Source: Sesamum alatum (Eukaryota; Streptophyta; Magnoliopsida; Lamiales; Pedaliaceae). Taken from it: a stretch of 64,000 nt of DNA. The position numbers were made by a program, and so were the translations under genes. The stretch covers positions 2,914,001 through 2,978,000 of the forward strand of contig JACGWO010000012.1 in assembly GCA_034509735.1 (NCBI GenBank), written 5' to 3'. Of this stretch, positions 1 through 11,600 are shown piece by piece; position 1 is the stretch's first letter; each line of letters begins with the position of its first letter. The notes below the pieces were generated by a model. That model worked only from the letters and a program-made list of their open reading frames with translations. It made no database searches and was not told the DNA's origin.

Positions 1-2003
1 TATGTCCATTGAAAAAATAAAACACCTTGATCTAATATACAAAGTAAGGTTCTCAAACTTATTTTTAAAATCATTGTAAGTTTTAATATTAAGATAAAAA
101 CTTGAGGATCGATCTCAATGGAATAATCTTTAATTTATACATTTTTTTCTGTATTATTATTTTTGTTATAATATTTTAATGTTGCGGTAGCCTTGATAAA
201 GAAAATAATTCAGTTCACGTAAATATAGTTTTATTGTATATTGGTAGTTTATTTTTTATTTTCTTGGTCTTGATTGACTATGAATATTACCTGATTAAGA
301 AATATATTACTATTATTAATAGTTGAAAAAAATTGCATATATCAAATTTTAGCATATGAAATTACTTGACTTCGTCTTATCTAATGTGTTTAAAAAGCTA
401 TGTACACAATATACATCTCATTGATCAAAAGAAAGTTAAACTTAATTTCATGGTAATGTTTTTAATTATTTTTACTTCTTTATAAGTTAATTATTGAATA
501 AATATCCTTAATATGAATATCATTTAATATATTTTGTAATTAATATGATACAAGCTTAAAACATTGAATAATGATATTATCAGAATAAAAATTTAAAATA
601 AACTTGACATGTTTTACGTTTCTTCCATTTGTAATACCTATTATAACCTTGACACAGAATATAAATTATTGAGTTCTTTCCACTAAACACATACAAAAGT
701 TAAATGGTACGATAAAACTTTAATGGAGATTGAGACAAATTAATTTAGACGACTAGATATGTGTTATATGTATTTCACTGAATAGAAATTTAGTTTGAAA
801 GTAAAATATCATAAAATATGAGTAAACTTGAAATGTTTTTATTTTTTAATTTTTTTTTTCTGATGAATAAACTAATCTTATTAAAAGAAAACATTGATCC
901 AATTTTACAAGCTAATAAACGATATCAAGGAGTCCAAATTGATAGTATAATTAAACCAATAATTGGACTCTTAAATATTTAATAATGAATTAATTAGATT
1001 AAGTCAAAATTGAAGTAAAAATTTAGTAAAAACAGGAGCAAAAGTTATTCTTATTTATTTTAATGTCAATTACTTGAATAGATTCAAATTAAGAGAATAT
1101 TAGTGTTTTGAAATTTAATTTAATAATTTATTAAATTGACTTCAAATATGTAAACTATATAACATGAATTTAGCTACTAAAAGATAAGTAATTGCCCCCC
1201 CCCCCCCCCCCCCCAAAAAAAAAAAAAGGATTATAAGTTTTATAGCAAAATACATATATAATTTATATACAATCTACACAATTGAACAATATATTTTTCT
1301 TAAAACTTTTCATCAAAAAATCAAAATTAGAACTATATATCTCAATAATGGCACGAAAATAATCGAATTAGTAACACAATAACAAAAAAAAAAAAAATCA
1401 AAAGATATACAGTAAATAATAGAATCAACACAACTCACAAATTTTACCATGAAACTATATATTCATAAAGTACATTTCAAAAAAAAAAATTAATAAATTG
1501 CTATTATTTATAAACCATATAATAATTCATATTAGTACTTAATTAAATAATTATTATTAATTATGTTTTTCAAAACAATTAAAAGTTTGTAAATACTTAT
1601 AATTTTATTAATTGTCCACACGCTTGCTCGTGCACCTTGCTAGTACATATAATTGACAATTTTGCTTTGGGGTGACAAATGTCAACGATATGAAGGGTAA
1701 AACTGAAATATTAACAAATTATGAGTGTGTTTTGTCTATCGAATGTTAAAATTAAAGAGCTTGTAATTAAGATGTTTTAAAAATAATTGGCTGAAGTTAA
1801 TTTTTTCTAAAAGAGCTTTAGGATCTTATACTTAAGCTCTTCGAAAAAGAATTGTTCAAACGATATTCAAAAGCTTATAAGCTCTCAATCATCTTATAAA
1901 ATATTTTGAGGAGCTTATAAGCTCAGCCGAACACCGTCTAAATTAGGCCTCAGACCACGCAAATTTTTGGTGCAAACTTATAGGTTTGTCAATCCATCAG
2001 TTC
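1..2003. other. AT-rich intergenic DNA, no gene seen
   Basis: No open frame with a recognisable domain is visible on either strand. The stretch is strongly AT-rich with short poly-A/T runs. A run of about 20 C followed by about 13 A lies at 1195-1227. Around 1800-1930 there are AAGCTTATAAGCTC-type motifs in both orientations that recur at 3370-3470, which suggests remains of small inverted-repeat elements. Confidence 0.6.
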
Positions 2004-2320
2004 TTAAATTAAGGGCAAAATGCTTTTTTGATCCCGTAAGATTAGGGCATTATCTGTTTTGGTACCACAACTTAGGTAGGTGACTGTTTTAGTCCCATAA
2101 AATACGTTTTTTAGTATTTTTGGTCCCAAAATATCACGTTTTTCATATTTTTGTTGCAAAAATGTCATGTGCCATGTGCAAGGCACATGAAATTTTCGGA
2201 CCAAAAAGACTGAAAAATGTATTTTATGGGACTAAAACAGCCACCTACCTAAATTGTGATACCAAAATAAATAATGTCCTAGTCTTATAGGAACAAAAAA
2301 ATATTTTGCCCTTAAATTAA
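2004..2320. mobile_element. MITE, Mutator-like, with 9-bp TSD
   Basis: The element spans about 2013-2311. It begins GGGCAAAATGC and ends in the complement, and its long inverted arms (about 110 bp each) can be followed base by base: 'ttaggtaggtg' near 2070 matches 'cacctacctaa' near 2240. It is flanked by the direct repeat TTAAATTAA at 2004-2012 and 2312-2320. A 9-bp target duplication with long TIRs fits a Mutator-derived MITE. A related copy lies in SEP3 intron 4 (11465-11709). It has no coding capacity. Confidence 0.85.
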
Positions 2321-3849
2321 GGTATGCAAAAGGTTTCTTACTTAAAGTACTTATTCCCAATCCGTATAATGAGTGCTCAATATATTTGAAAAATTAGGGA
2401 TTCATTTCAAGTAAATTATAACAGCTGAAACAACTCTTATTTATTCTCTTAAGCTTACATGTAGTTTTTTATCTTGTAACTTGGGATAGTTGGTATTTTC
2501 ATCCTTTAACATTTCAGGGTAATATTTTGGTACTACATCTTTTTATTTTTCGCGATTTCAATCCTTGTTTTCGCCAGAGTTCACACTTCACACCAGAATA
2601 ATGCATGTGCATTTCACGTGACCTTTTAAAATTGAGTATATTCCTATTGACTCGTTTTTGTCCATTTAACTTTTTAGGGTGGCATTTTGATCTTGTATCT
2701 TTTTAATTTTTGCGAATTCAATCCTTTTTTTTTTCTCGGAAGTTCACCCTCTCGCCAGTGGAAGTAAACTCCGATGAAGAAAAGGAATGAAATTGGGAAA
2801 ATTAAAAAGACACATAACCAAAATATTATAGACTAATAAAGGACGAAAACGATATATGGCCTAAATTACGGGACCAAAAATGCATTTAATCCTTTATTCT
2901 TTTATATCAACATATTGATATAATTCATGCTAATTAATTCATTAATTAAAAAACAACATATCGGTGAGACCATTATCACATATTTGTTTTCTATGCAATC
3001 CCAAAGCATACTAATTATTAGAGTAGAACCGAGTATCTTAACATAATAAGCTATTCACAATGTAATAATAACCTAAAAAACCATTAAACTATTATAATTT
3101 AAAATCATATAAATAAATATCTTTTTGCTTTGAGGGAAAAACCTCAGTTATACATATGACGGGTAAAAAATGAAATACGAACAAAATTATAATTACAATA
3201 TTTTTGTCTCAGATTTTAAGATCAAAGAACTTAAAAAAATCTTATAAAATAAGATGGGTTAAACTTACCTTTTTCCTTACAAATACTATATATTTTATTT
3301 CGAAATCATATAAGTTTTTTATTAAAAAAAAAAAAAACCCAAATAAGTTTTTTAAAAATTTATAAAATTCTTAAACATTTTATAAGATATTTTAAAAAAC
3401 TTATAAGCTCAGGCAAACACTTTATAAGATATTTTAAAAAGCTTATAAGCTCAGGCAAACAACTCTTAGTTTCATCCCTATAATTCACTCAAACCATTTT
3501 TAAGATATGATTTTCAAAAAAGTAATGAACTTTTCCCATACATGCAAATATTTCTTTTCACTTCCCATACCCAAAAGTCAAAGTGACTAAATTGCAAAGT
3601 AGGGTAAAGAATTTTTTTATCTTACTTTGCTTTCACACATTGATGCGTGTTTGTATCAATCTTACTTTTAAATCATATTTTCATTTAGTTATATATTTTA
3701 TTTCTCAAATAGAACACGCGTCAATTACTTATCGTGTGACATAGAACGATGATTAAAAAGATCTCCACTTCTAAAGTGGCACCGTGGATCTTTTATTACA
3801 TTTCGTGTCACACATTAATGGTCTCAAATCAAGAAAAAAAAAAAAATAC
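2321..3849. other. AT-rich intergenic DNA with repeat debris
   Basis: No gene is seen. About 2470-2905 looks like a decayed foldback element of the 'pattern ggtattttcatcctttaac ... ccaaaatgc' kind, with TTCGCGATTTCAATCC-like motifs, but its arms are too diverged to place ends. At 3376-3466 a unit of about 48 bp (TTATAAGATATTTTAAAAA then CTTATAAGCTCAGGCAAAC) is present twice in tandem. Confidence 0.5.
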
Positions 3850-4196
3850 AATTTTAGTCCTATAACATATAGTCTGACGTTTTTTGGTCCTGCATGAATT
3901 GATTTTTATAATTTAGTCATATAATTATAAAATTTTGACAATTTTGGTCATTTTTTGCCTACTTTGGCCGAAAAATTGCATGTGACTTGCACATGACTTA
4001 ATTAAATTGTAATTTTAGCTGGGTCATGTGCAATTTTAGTCCTATTAACTAAAGTTGCAATTTAATTGGGTCATGTACAAGTAACATATAATTTTTCAGC
4101 CAAATTGGTAAGAAAAAGAATAAAAGTTGCTAAAATTTTTAAAGTTGCAAACTAAATTACAAAAATTAATTCTTACAGAACTAAAATTGCATTCCC
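3850..4196. mobile_element. Foldback/MITE element upstream of SEP3
   Basis: Inverted arms: 'caattttagtcctat' near 3850 pairs with 'gaactaaaattgcattcc' near 4180. Internally, 'gccgaaaaattgcatgtgac' near 3965 pairs with the region near 4080-4100, around a central part rich in 'gggtcatgt'. There is no ORF. No clear TSD could be fixed. It lies about 850 bp upstream of the SEP3 start codon. Confidence 0.65.
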
Positions 4197-4500
4197 CTCG
4201 CACTAATGCACATGGGGTTAACACATGTTCTTTTTTAAATTAAAATATATAATTAAATAATATTATAATTTAAAAATGGGATCACACACATACACGCGTT
4301 CTTGTAACACCAATATGTACCATCAAAGTGTGATAAAATATCGCAGAGGGCAAATCAGTATTAACTGAAATGTCAGGGGCAATTTTGGTAATTTAAAAAA
4401 ACATTAACCAAAACAAATTTCTCAGCTTCTTTAAGGTTTGGTCACATGAGTGTAGCCTTCCCTAAAAATTATTTCAGCTTAAGACCACTTCAAACATTGA

Positions 4501-4508
4501 CACGTGGC
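4501..4508. promoter_or_regulatory. G-box/ABRE-like site upstream of SEP3
   Basis: CACGTGGC, the ACGT core bound by bHLH and bZIP factors, lies about 540 bp before the SEP3 start codon. It matches the consensus exactly; function is inferred. Confidence 0.4.
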
Positions 4509-4547
4509 GCACAACATTGATATAAACTCATGAGTTTTTAAGGTTTA

Positions 4548-4572
4548 CCCCCACCCCACCCACCCCACCCCC
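4548..4572 (-). promoter_or_regulatory. C-rich tract with quadruplex potential
   Basis: Five runs of 3-5 C are separated by single A bases, so the minus strand carries five G-runs with one-base T loops. This fits the G-quadruplex consensus with minimal loops. It lies about 375 bp upstream of the presumed SEP3 TATA box. No function is shown by sequence alone. Confidence 0.6.
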
Positions 4573-4941
4573 ACAATAATCCACCTCGTACGTCCATCTT
4601 AGCTGCTTTTCACCGTCCTCCTTTTCACCTTATTCACCGTTGGATCAAAACCCGATAGCTGTAAAATTCTTGAACCCCCTCTACACCATCACCATCATAA
4701 CAATGGCCTAAAAGAAAAAGCAAAAAAAAAAAAAAAAAGAAAGAAAGAAAAATTAGAAGCCCACATAAAGGAAAAAGATTTAGGAAATAAGTGTAAGAAA
4801 TCTACTAGTTTTTGCAAATCAACTGATGGGATCATATGTGTGTGTGTATGTATGTATGCTCATACTACTACTACTACAACTACTACTATTTTCTACTGTT
4901 GTCCTCTGACTTTACATATATGCATACGTGATAAGGTGTGC

Positions 4942-4951
4942 CTATATATAT
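4942..4951 (+). promoter_or_regulatory. Probable TATA box of SEP3
   Basis: CTATATATA lies about 100 bp upstream of the start codon, in a region free of coding. Position and sequence fit a plant core promoter; the transcription start was not determined. Confidence 0.5.
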
Positions 4952-5029
4952 TGTTGTAAGTATTTACAAAGAAGGGGTGGTACTAGAAAGCACCGAAAAG
5001 AAAGAAGAAAATTTGTTTGTGTTCTTGTG

Positions 5030-5048
5030 AGGAGAGAGAGAGAGAGAG
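5030..5048 (+). repeat. GA repeat directly before the SEP3 start
   Basis: A run of GA dinucleotides ends at the ATG of SEP3, so it is almost surely in the 5' UTR. GA repeats are known binding sites of plant BASIC PENTACYSTEINE (GAGA-binding) factors, which regulate several floral MADS genes. That it acts so here is inferred. Confidence 0.6.
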
Positions 5049-5607
5049 ATGGGAAGAGGGAGAGTTGAGCTGAAGAGAATAGAGAACAAGATCAACAGGC
5101 AAGTGACTTTTGCAAAACGAAGGAATGGCCTTTTGAAGAAAGCTTATGAGCTTTCTGTTCTTTGTGACGCTGAGGTTGCTCTGATTATCTTCTCCAATAG
5201 AGGAAAGCTGTACGAGTTTTGCAGTAGCTCTAGGTATAAAAACAAACAAACACCAACCCCTTCTTCTGTCTCCCCTTGTAATACCTATATCCATGCATAT
5301 TTTTTTATATTTGGGGTACTAGGGTTCTTGATTTCTCTTTCCTTTTACTTTGTGTGTTTAATTTGTGTTTCAAGATTCTTGTGGGTTGTTTTGAGATCTG
5401 GGCTGGTCTAAAAATTCAATCTTTTTGATGGGTTTTGGAGATGAGGGGAAAGAGAGATCATCACAGTAAAGCAAATTATCTTTTTGCCGTTTCAGTGATT
5501 GTTTTTGGGGTGTATAGGACTCTGTGCTTGTGGGTTTTGTTAGATCTGCAAGAGGAAACCATGAAAAGAAGATTATTTCTATATTCATGTAGAGTTTTCT
5601 GCAGCTT

Positions 5608-5638
<31 letters not shown>

Positions 5639-8600
5639 TTCAGCCTTGCAGCTCTCTCTTGCCCTCTTTTCTTTTAAACACTTCAAAAGGATCAGTTGAA
5701 ATACATCCGATCTAGTCTTTTTTTCATGCCTGAGAGCAAATTCAAGTGTTTCTCTCTCCTCTCTCTCTCTCTCATCTTTCTTCTTTGTTTTTGTTAACTT
5801 TCTTGAGTAGTGAAGAAGCATTTCTATTGTCATGCTACAAAGGATTTCTGTGAATCATCTTGAATCAGCAAAGCTTCTCTATCTTTTCTTGGATTCCAAA
5901 ATTTCATTGAGACAATTTGCAAGAATTGAGGGATCAGTATTACCTCAAGCTCTTTGTCAAAATTCCAACATTTTAGGGTTTTTTATGTTCAACTTTTCTC
6001 TTCTTCTTGTTTTTCTTTCTTTTTCTTTTGGGTAATTCTTCAACTTTCTCTTCCTTTGGCTTTCAGAATGGGTGAAAAAAATCTCAGTTCTTCACTTGTT
6101 ATAGTGTTCCAATCAAGTATCTTCAAAGTGAACTAAGAATCAAGAAACTCAAACTTCCTCTCTTTTGTAAGAAACTTCCAATCTTTTCACAAAAGAAGTA
6201 ATTATTGTTGGATGTTACTCAGCTCAGAAATCTGCTGCTCATACAGATTATTAAGCCTGTTTGCCTCTGTATCTATGTGTAAGTTTTCTTTTTCTATTTT
6301 CTTTGGTGGGGGGGGGGGGGAGAGATCTTGGATTTACAATTAGGGTTTGTTTTGAGAATTGGATTACTTTTCTCCCTTCATCACTGATCTCCAGATCTTT
6401 TGGATTTTGTTTGTAAATCAGCCCTTTAAACTCAAATTACTCTATTTTCTTGCTTTTTTATTAAAGGTTTTTTTTTTTTTTTGAAAAAGAAAAGATTGTT
6501 ATTTTGATCAAACCAGTCTTATATCCAGTGAGGTTTTTGATTCCATCTCATGATTAAGGTTTTTTACTGTTTCTTGTCTATATGTCAAAGCTCCTGACAA
6601 TCAAAAGAGTTTCTACCTAATTACCTCTGGACAATTAATATAGCAGGAATTCTTGATTTACATGTACTGAAATTGACATATCTCTGCAATTATCTTAGGG
6701 ATATTACAAACACTTTCTCTTTTGTTGTTTCTTAGGATGGATTTTCATAGATTTCTGACAAAAGATGCGATAAGACAAAAACAATTACATTCTTGATATT
6801 AATACTGTCTTTTTTCTTTCTTTTTTGTATAATTTGACTGTAAATTCTCTTGTGTTACTTGTCAGCATGCTCAAGACACTGGAGAGGTATCAGAAGTGCA
6901 ACTATGGAGCTCCAGATCAGACAAATGTATCCACAAGGGAAGCACTGGTATTTGCTGAACTCTTCACTACTAATGATTTTCACCTTCATTACATTCTGAA
7001 ACATAGAAATCTTGTCTGTGTTTGAGCAAATATGTTTTGTTGATTGATGAACTACACTTTGCTCACAAATTATTTGGGCAAGAAACGTTAAATCGGGATA
7101 GCAAATTAGTCGTGAAAATGAGTTAGATCGAGTCAATTAACACAGTTTTAGATCTATGAAACAAGAAATGGAAGAAACACAAGGGAATTAGCCATCTATT
7201 TGGACACCAAAAAGCCTAAAACTTTTTGTGTCACTTCTAGGAGCTGCTGAATCTAATCTTTCCACGAAGCCGTTGTGATTTCCGTTCTCTACTCTATCTT
7301 GTTTAGCTTCGTTAGAGTTGTTAGTTACTCTTCCCAACAAGTCCATTTTCGTGTTCTTGTTGTCGTTCCTGGACTCGTCTTTGCTGGCCACATCAATGAC
7401 TAGAAATGATTGCCCAAAACGTTGTCCTTCCCTGCTCTCGTACGTGTAGAAAGCTATGGTGTCGTTCGCTCTCAAGCCCTTCTCCTTCACGAACCGGTTC
7501 CAACCCCTTGTGAACACAAAACTTTGGCTACTCTTCCAATAGCAATACCGGAATTTCCACAAGTTCATCTGCCTATCGTAGAATTCAAGCTGAACTTCGT
7601 CTACTCTTCCAGCATCCAAGCTATGATCACTAGGATCCGGGACGTTAGGGAAATGCTTAACGGCATATCTTTTGGGGATCACAAGCCTGTTAAGTTTGCC
7701 AACATCGCTTGGCGTTAGCTCCTTCTGGAAAAGTAGAGTGCACGAAAATTGGCCATCACCGTAGAACGATGATAGGTTCAAGCCTATCTCGATTTCCCCT
7801 TGTTGGCTCCTTAGAAAATCGGCAAACTTTGCACGATACGAACCGTCCCTTATCATGTTCAATACTACATCAGTGGTAAAATGGCTCTGGAACTTTGGTT
7901 CTTGGATGCTGATATTAGTCCATGCAAAATTTCTGTGACTATCTCCACTTCTTAGCTTGATGGCTGCGCTATCATACGCCATTGCAGCATCGATCTCTGA
8001 TTTGAACGTCCCCAGCCATACACGGTGATGGTTTGCGTATATCTGTGCGCCCCAATGCCCGTTTTGTTGTGGGACAACCCCTTTGAACCTCTCGACTCTA
8101 GAACGCTTGCACGCATTTGTTACGTAGATGCTGCAATTAGAGTCCGATGATTCTTCGTTCGTGTTGATCAGTTTTGCATGCGAAATCATGCTCAGCATCT
8201 CTTCTTCCATTGTAAGATGGATGGAATGAGAGTATTGCAACTCATCCTTCATTCAGACAAGAAGATCAAAGATACAAACAAATTAAGGCAAGTTCTTACA
8301 ATATTCCTGAAATCATAACAGTTAACGTAAGGGATAACGAATGAAACTTAGGTTCTGATTCTTAATGATTTGTCCTAAAGATCAAAAGAAAATAAATTCT
8401 GGGGTTAAAACTTTTGGAGAAATAAGAATCAATAGTTCGAAAACAAGTCATGATAAACAGCAATATTTGAGTCAAAATTCATGCAAATAATATGGCTGGA
8501 AAGAACATATGATGATCAAGATTCAAGATTATTACAAACAGAACAACATGTGATCAATTGTGAGAAAACATCAAATTTTAAGGAAAATAATTAACAGCAA

Positions 8601-11600
8601 ATCTTACCAAGAACTTCTGAAAAAAGTAATTAACAAGCTACAAATTAAGAGATGAGAAAACCAACAGCAAACATCAACATGGAAAGCAGGTTGATGATAT
8701 GATCATACCAGATGACGATGCCCTCATAAACTTGAGCACAGATAGAAAAACTGAGGGTTTTTCATGCAAGATTATTACAAGATAAAGTTCTTGAGAAATG
8801 GAAGAAACGAGAGAGATTCTGAGAGGAAGATATGTCAATCAAAGATTCTGGGCTGGTGGTGAAAAGGGATGTTTCCTTTTTCATGTTAAAGTTAGTTAAA
8901 ATAACTCAGCAAGCCCATAATTCTTGATTCGAAAGTTTTAAACCTAAAACCTCTAGACTTGTCTTAAATAAGACAGTACATATATGGTAATATTTCAACT
9001 GTTTCTATCCCCATATTAATTGTTTTTTTTTTTTTATATATATATATACACCTTTAATTTTATTGGGTCTTAAATCTTTTCATGAAATGAATCTTTCCGA
9101 AATTTTAACTGTCTAGTTTTTCAGGATTTTATTAGTTCATACACGTGATCACACTAATATGAACTAATAATGCAGAGACATCTAAAACTTAGATGGTTAA
9201 AATATCCAACAGTTTCATGAAATGGGAAGATTTAAGATAGAAAATTAGGTAGAAATCATAAATGTATCCAATTATATGGATATCTTGTTTTATTTCTGAT
9301 TATCCATTAATCTGGATAAAATAGGTTTCCTGGTGTAGGAACTTTTAAAATTACGAGTAATTACACGAAAATATTTTTCATAACAATAAAATAAAAATAT
9401 AATTTCATTTTTAATTCTAACTTGTTTTTTGATAATTAGCTTGATGTGAATTAAAATATTATTTTTAATTTCAAACATTCATTTCTCAACAATTGAAATC
9501 ATGAGATGATATGGATAAATCCCAATTAATATCAAGATAGAAAATGGAAACATTCCTTTTAAGCACAAGTCCATAATTTTTGATTGACATATTTTTCTCC
9601 TAATTAAAATCTCTCACAGTTTTTTTCCATTTCTCAAGAACTTTATCTTGTAATCATAAATGATAAACCGAAAAAAAATGCAGTACAGAGAATTATTGTT
9701 TATTTATTAAAGTCAAACCTTCTTCAATCATTAAAAGAATAAAAAGTTTTCAAGATATAATACCCAAAAAAAAGTATTGTAATAACTACTTCTCCATACT
9801 TACAATTAACCATAATTTATAAAATATAAAATAATATATTATCTATTATTTCTACCAATATTATCAGTGAATAGAGTTGAAACTAAATCAAATTACTCGA
9901 CACTTGATATAAAATCAATCAATAAAAGCTCATTTAAATTCAATTATTAAACTTAACAAACCAACAAATTGAACAAAACTTTTTTGTTCAATAAATTTTC
10001 AAGCTCAACTCGAGCTCGATTGATTAGTGCGAAAAAGATAAAATATACGTAAAAAATTACTCAAACTCAATTCATATTTAATCAATTAAAGCTCATTTTG
10101 AGTTCGGTTCGAACAATAATCAAACCAAAACATGTGTAATATTTTATAATTTTTCTGTAATATTTTTGAAAAAATTCTAATATACTTATGGATTAAATAT
10201 AATTTTCGTCCTGTATCTTTTGCATTTTGGTATTTTAGTCATTATTTTTCTAGGGTAGCAAATAGGTCCTGTAATTTTTTAATTTTTCGCAATTTTGGTC
10301 CTCCAATCCCCGGAGTTTGCAAATATTGTCGGATTTTTTTTTAATTTGGGGCTTTTGTTCCCACTGGTCAATTTAATGGACCAAAATTGCGAAAAAATAT
10401 AAGTTACAGGACCTATTTGCTATATTAAAAAGATAAAGGACTAAAACACCAAAATATAAAAGATATAGGATAAAAATTTGGTTTCATGTTGGCAGTAATT
10501 TGACCAATGAGAACAAAAACCCCAAATTAAAAAAAAAATTCCAGTAACATTTGCAAACTCCGGTGATTGAAGGACAAAAATCGCGAAAAATTAAAAAGTT
10601 ACAGAACCTATTTGCTAACCTAGAAATATAAATGACTAAAACGCTAAAATGCAAAAGATACAGGACGAAAAATCCATTTAACCCTATATTTATTAACTAA
10701 AACATGTGTTGGAAACGAAACTTTAATTACATGCAAAATTAATAGTATAGTTTCTTCCATACCATGTATATATAACTTCAGGGCTGCTGCAAATTTGAAA
10801 TTCAAAGCCATGAAAATGATTAAGGATTAAAATTTATTACATTTCAATTGATCTACATATATATGATGTCTTGTTTGTAGGAACTGAGCAGTCAGCAGGA
10901 ATATTTGAAGCTTAAAGCACGCTACGAAGCCCTACAGCGTTCTCAAAGGTTATTTTGCATATATATATCTACATGAATGAATCAAGGAATTACACATATA
11001 TACAAATGTTTGAGCATGTCTTAGTTTGGGTGGTACTATGTTGTCAGGAATCTTCTTGGTGAGGATCTTGGTCCTTTGAACAGCAAGGAGCTTGAATCAC
11101 TTGAGAGGCAACTTGACATGTCCTTGAAGCAGATCAGATCAACACGGGTACGTTCTTGCTCATATTTTGTTTGTTCAGTAACATATACATCCAGTTTTAC
11201 ATGTACTGAACGAGTTATTGTTTGTTTGTTGTCCTCTCGTTATATTCGATGGACGTTGATATATATGAATGGTTTGCTTCGACTTTTGGAGATATATAGC
11301 TGTGTTTGATTGGTGAAGCAGCATGATTATCTTGTATTTGTTGCTAGATGGTTGTTAAATGATAACTTTATATCATATACATGGCTTAATTGCAATTTTA
11401 GTTATACCAAAATAGGGTTTAATGCAGTTCGGATTTTCTACTCCAAAATAGTATTTGATCTTCTGGGTAAAATATTTTTTTGGTCTCGTAAAATTAGGAA
11501 ATTATTTATTTTGATACCACAACTTAGGTACGTGGTTGTTTTAGTCCCATAAAACACGTTTTTCAGTTTTTTTGGTCCCAAAATGTCATGTGTTGGGACA

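Noticed and set aside
5435..5833. Open frames on both strands within SEP3 intron 1
   Set aside because: They cover GT and CT microsatellites and contain low-complexity residues; the intron borders around them are clear.
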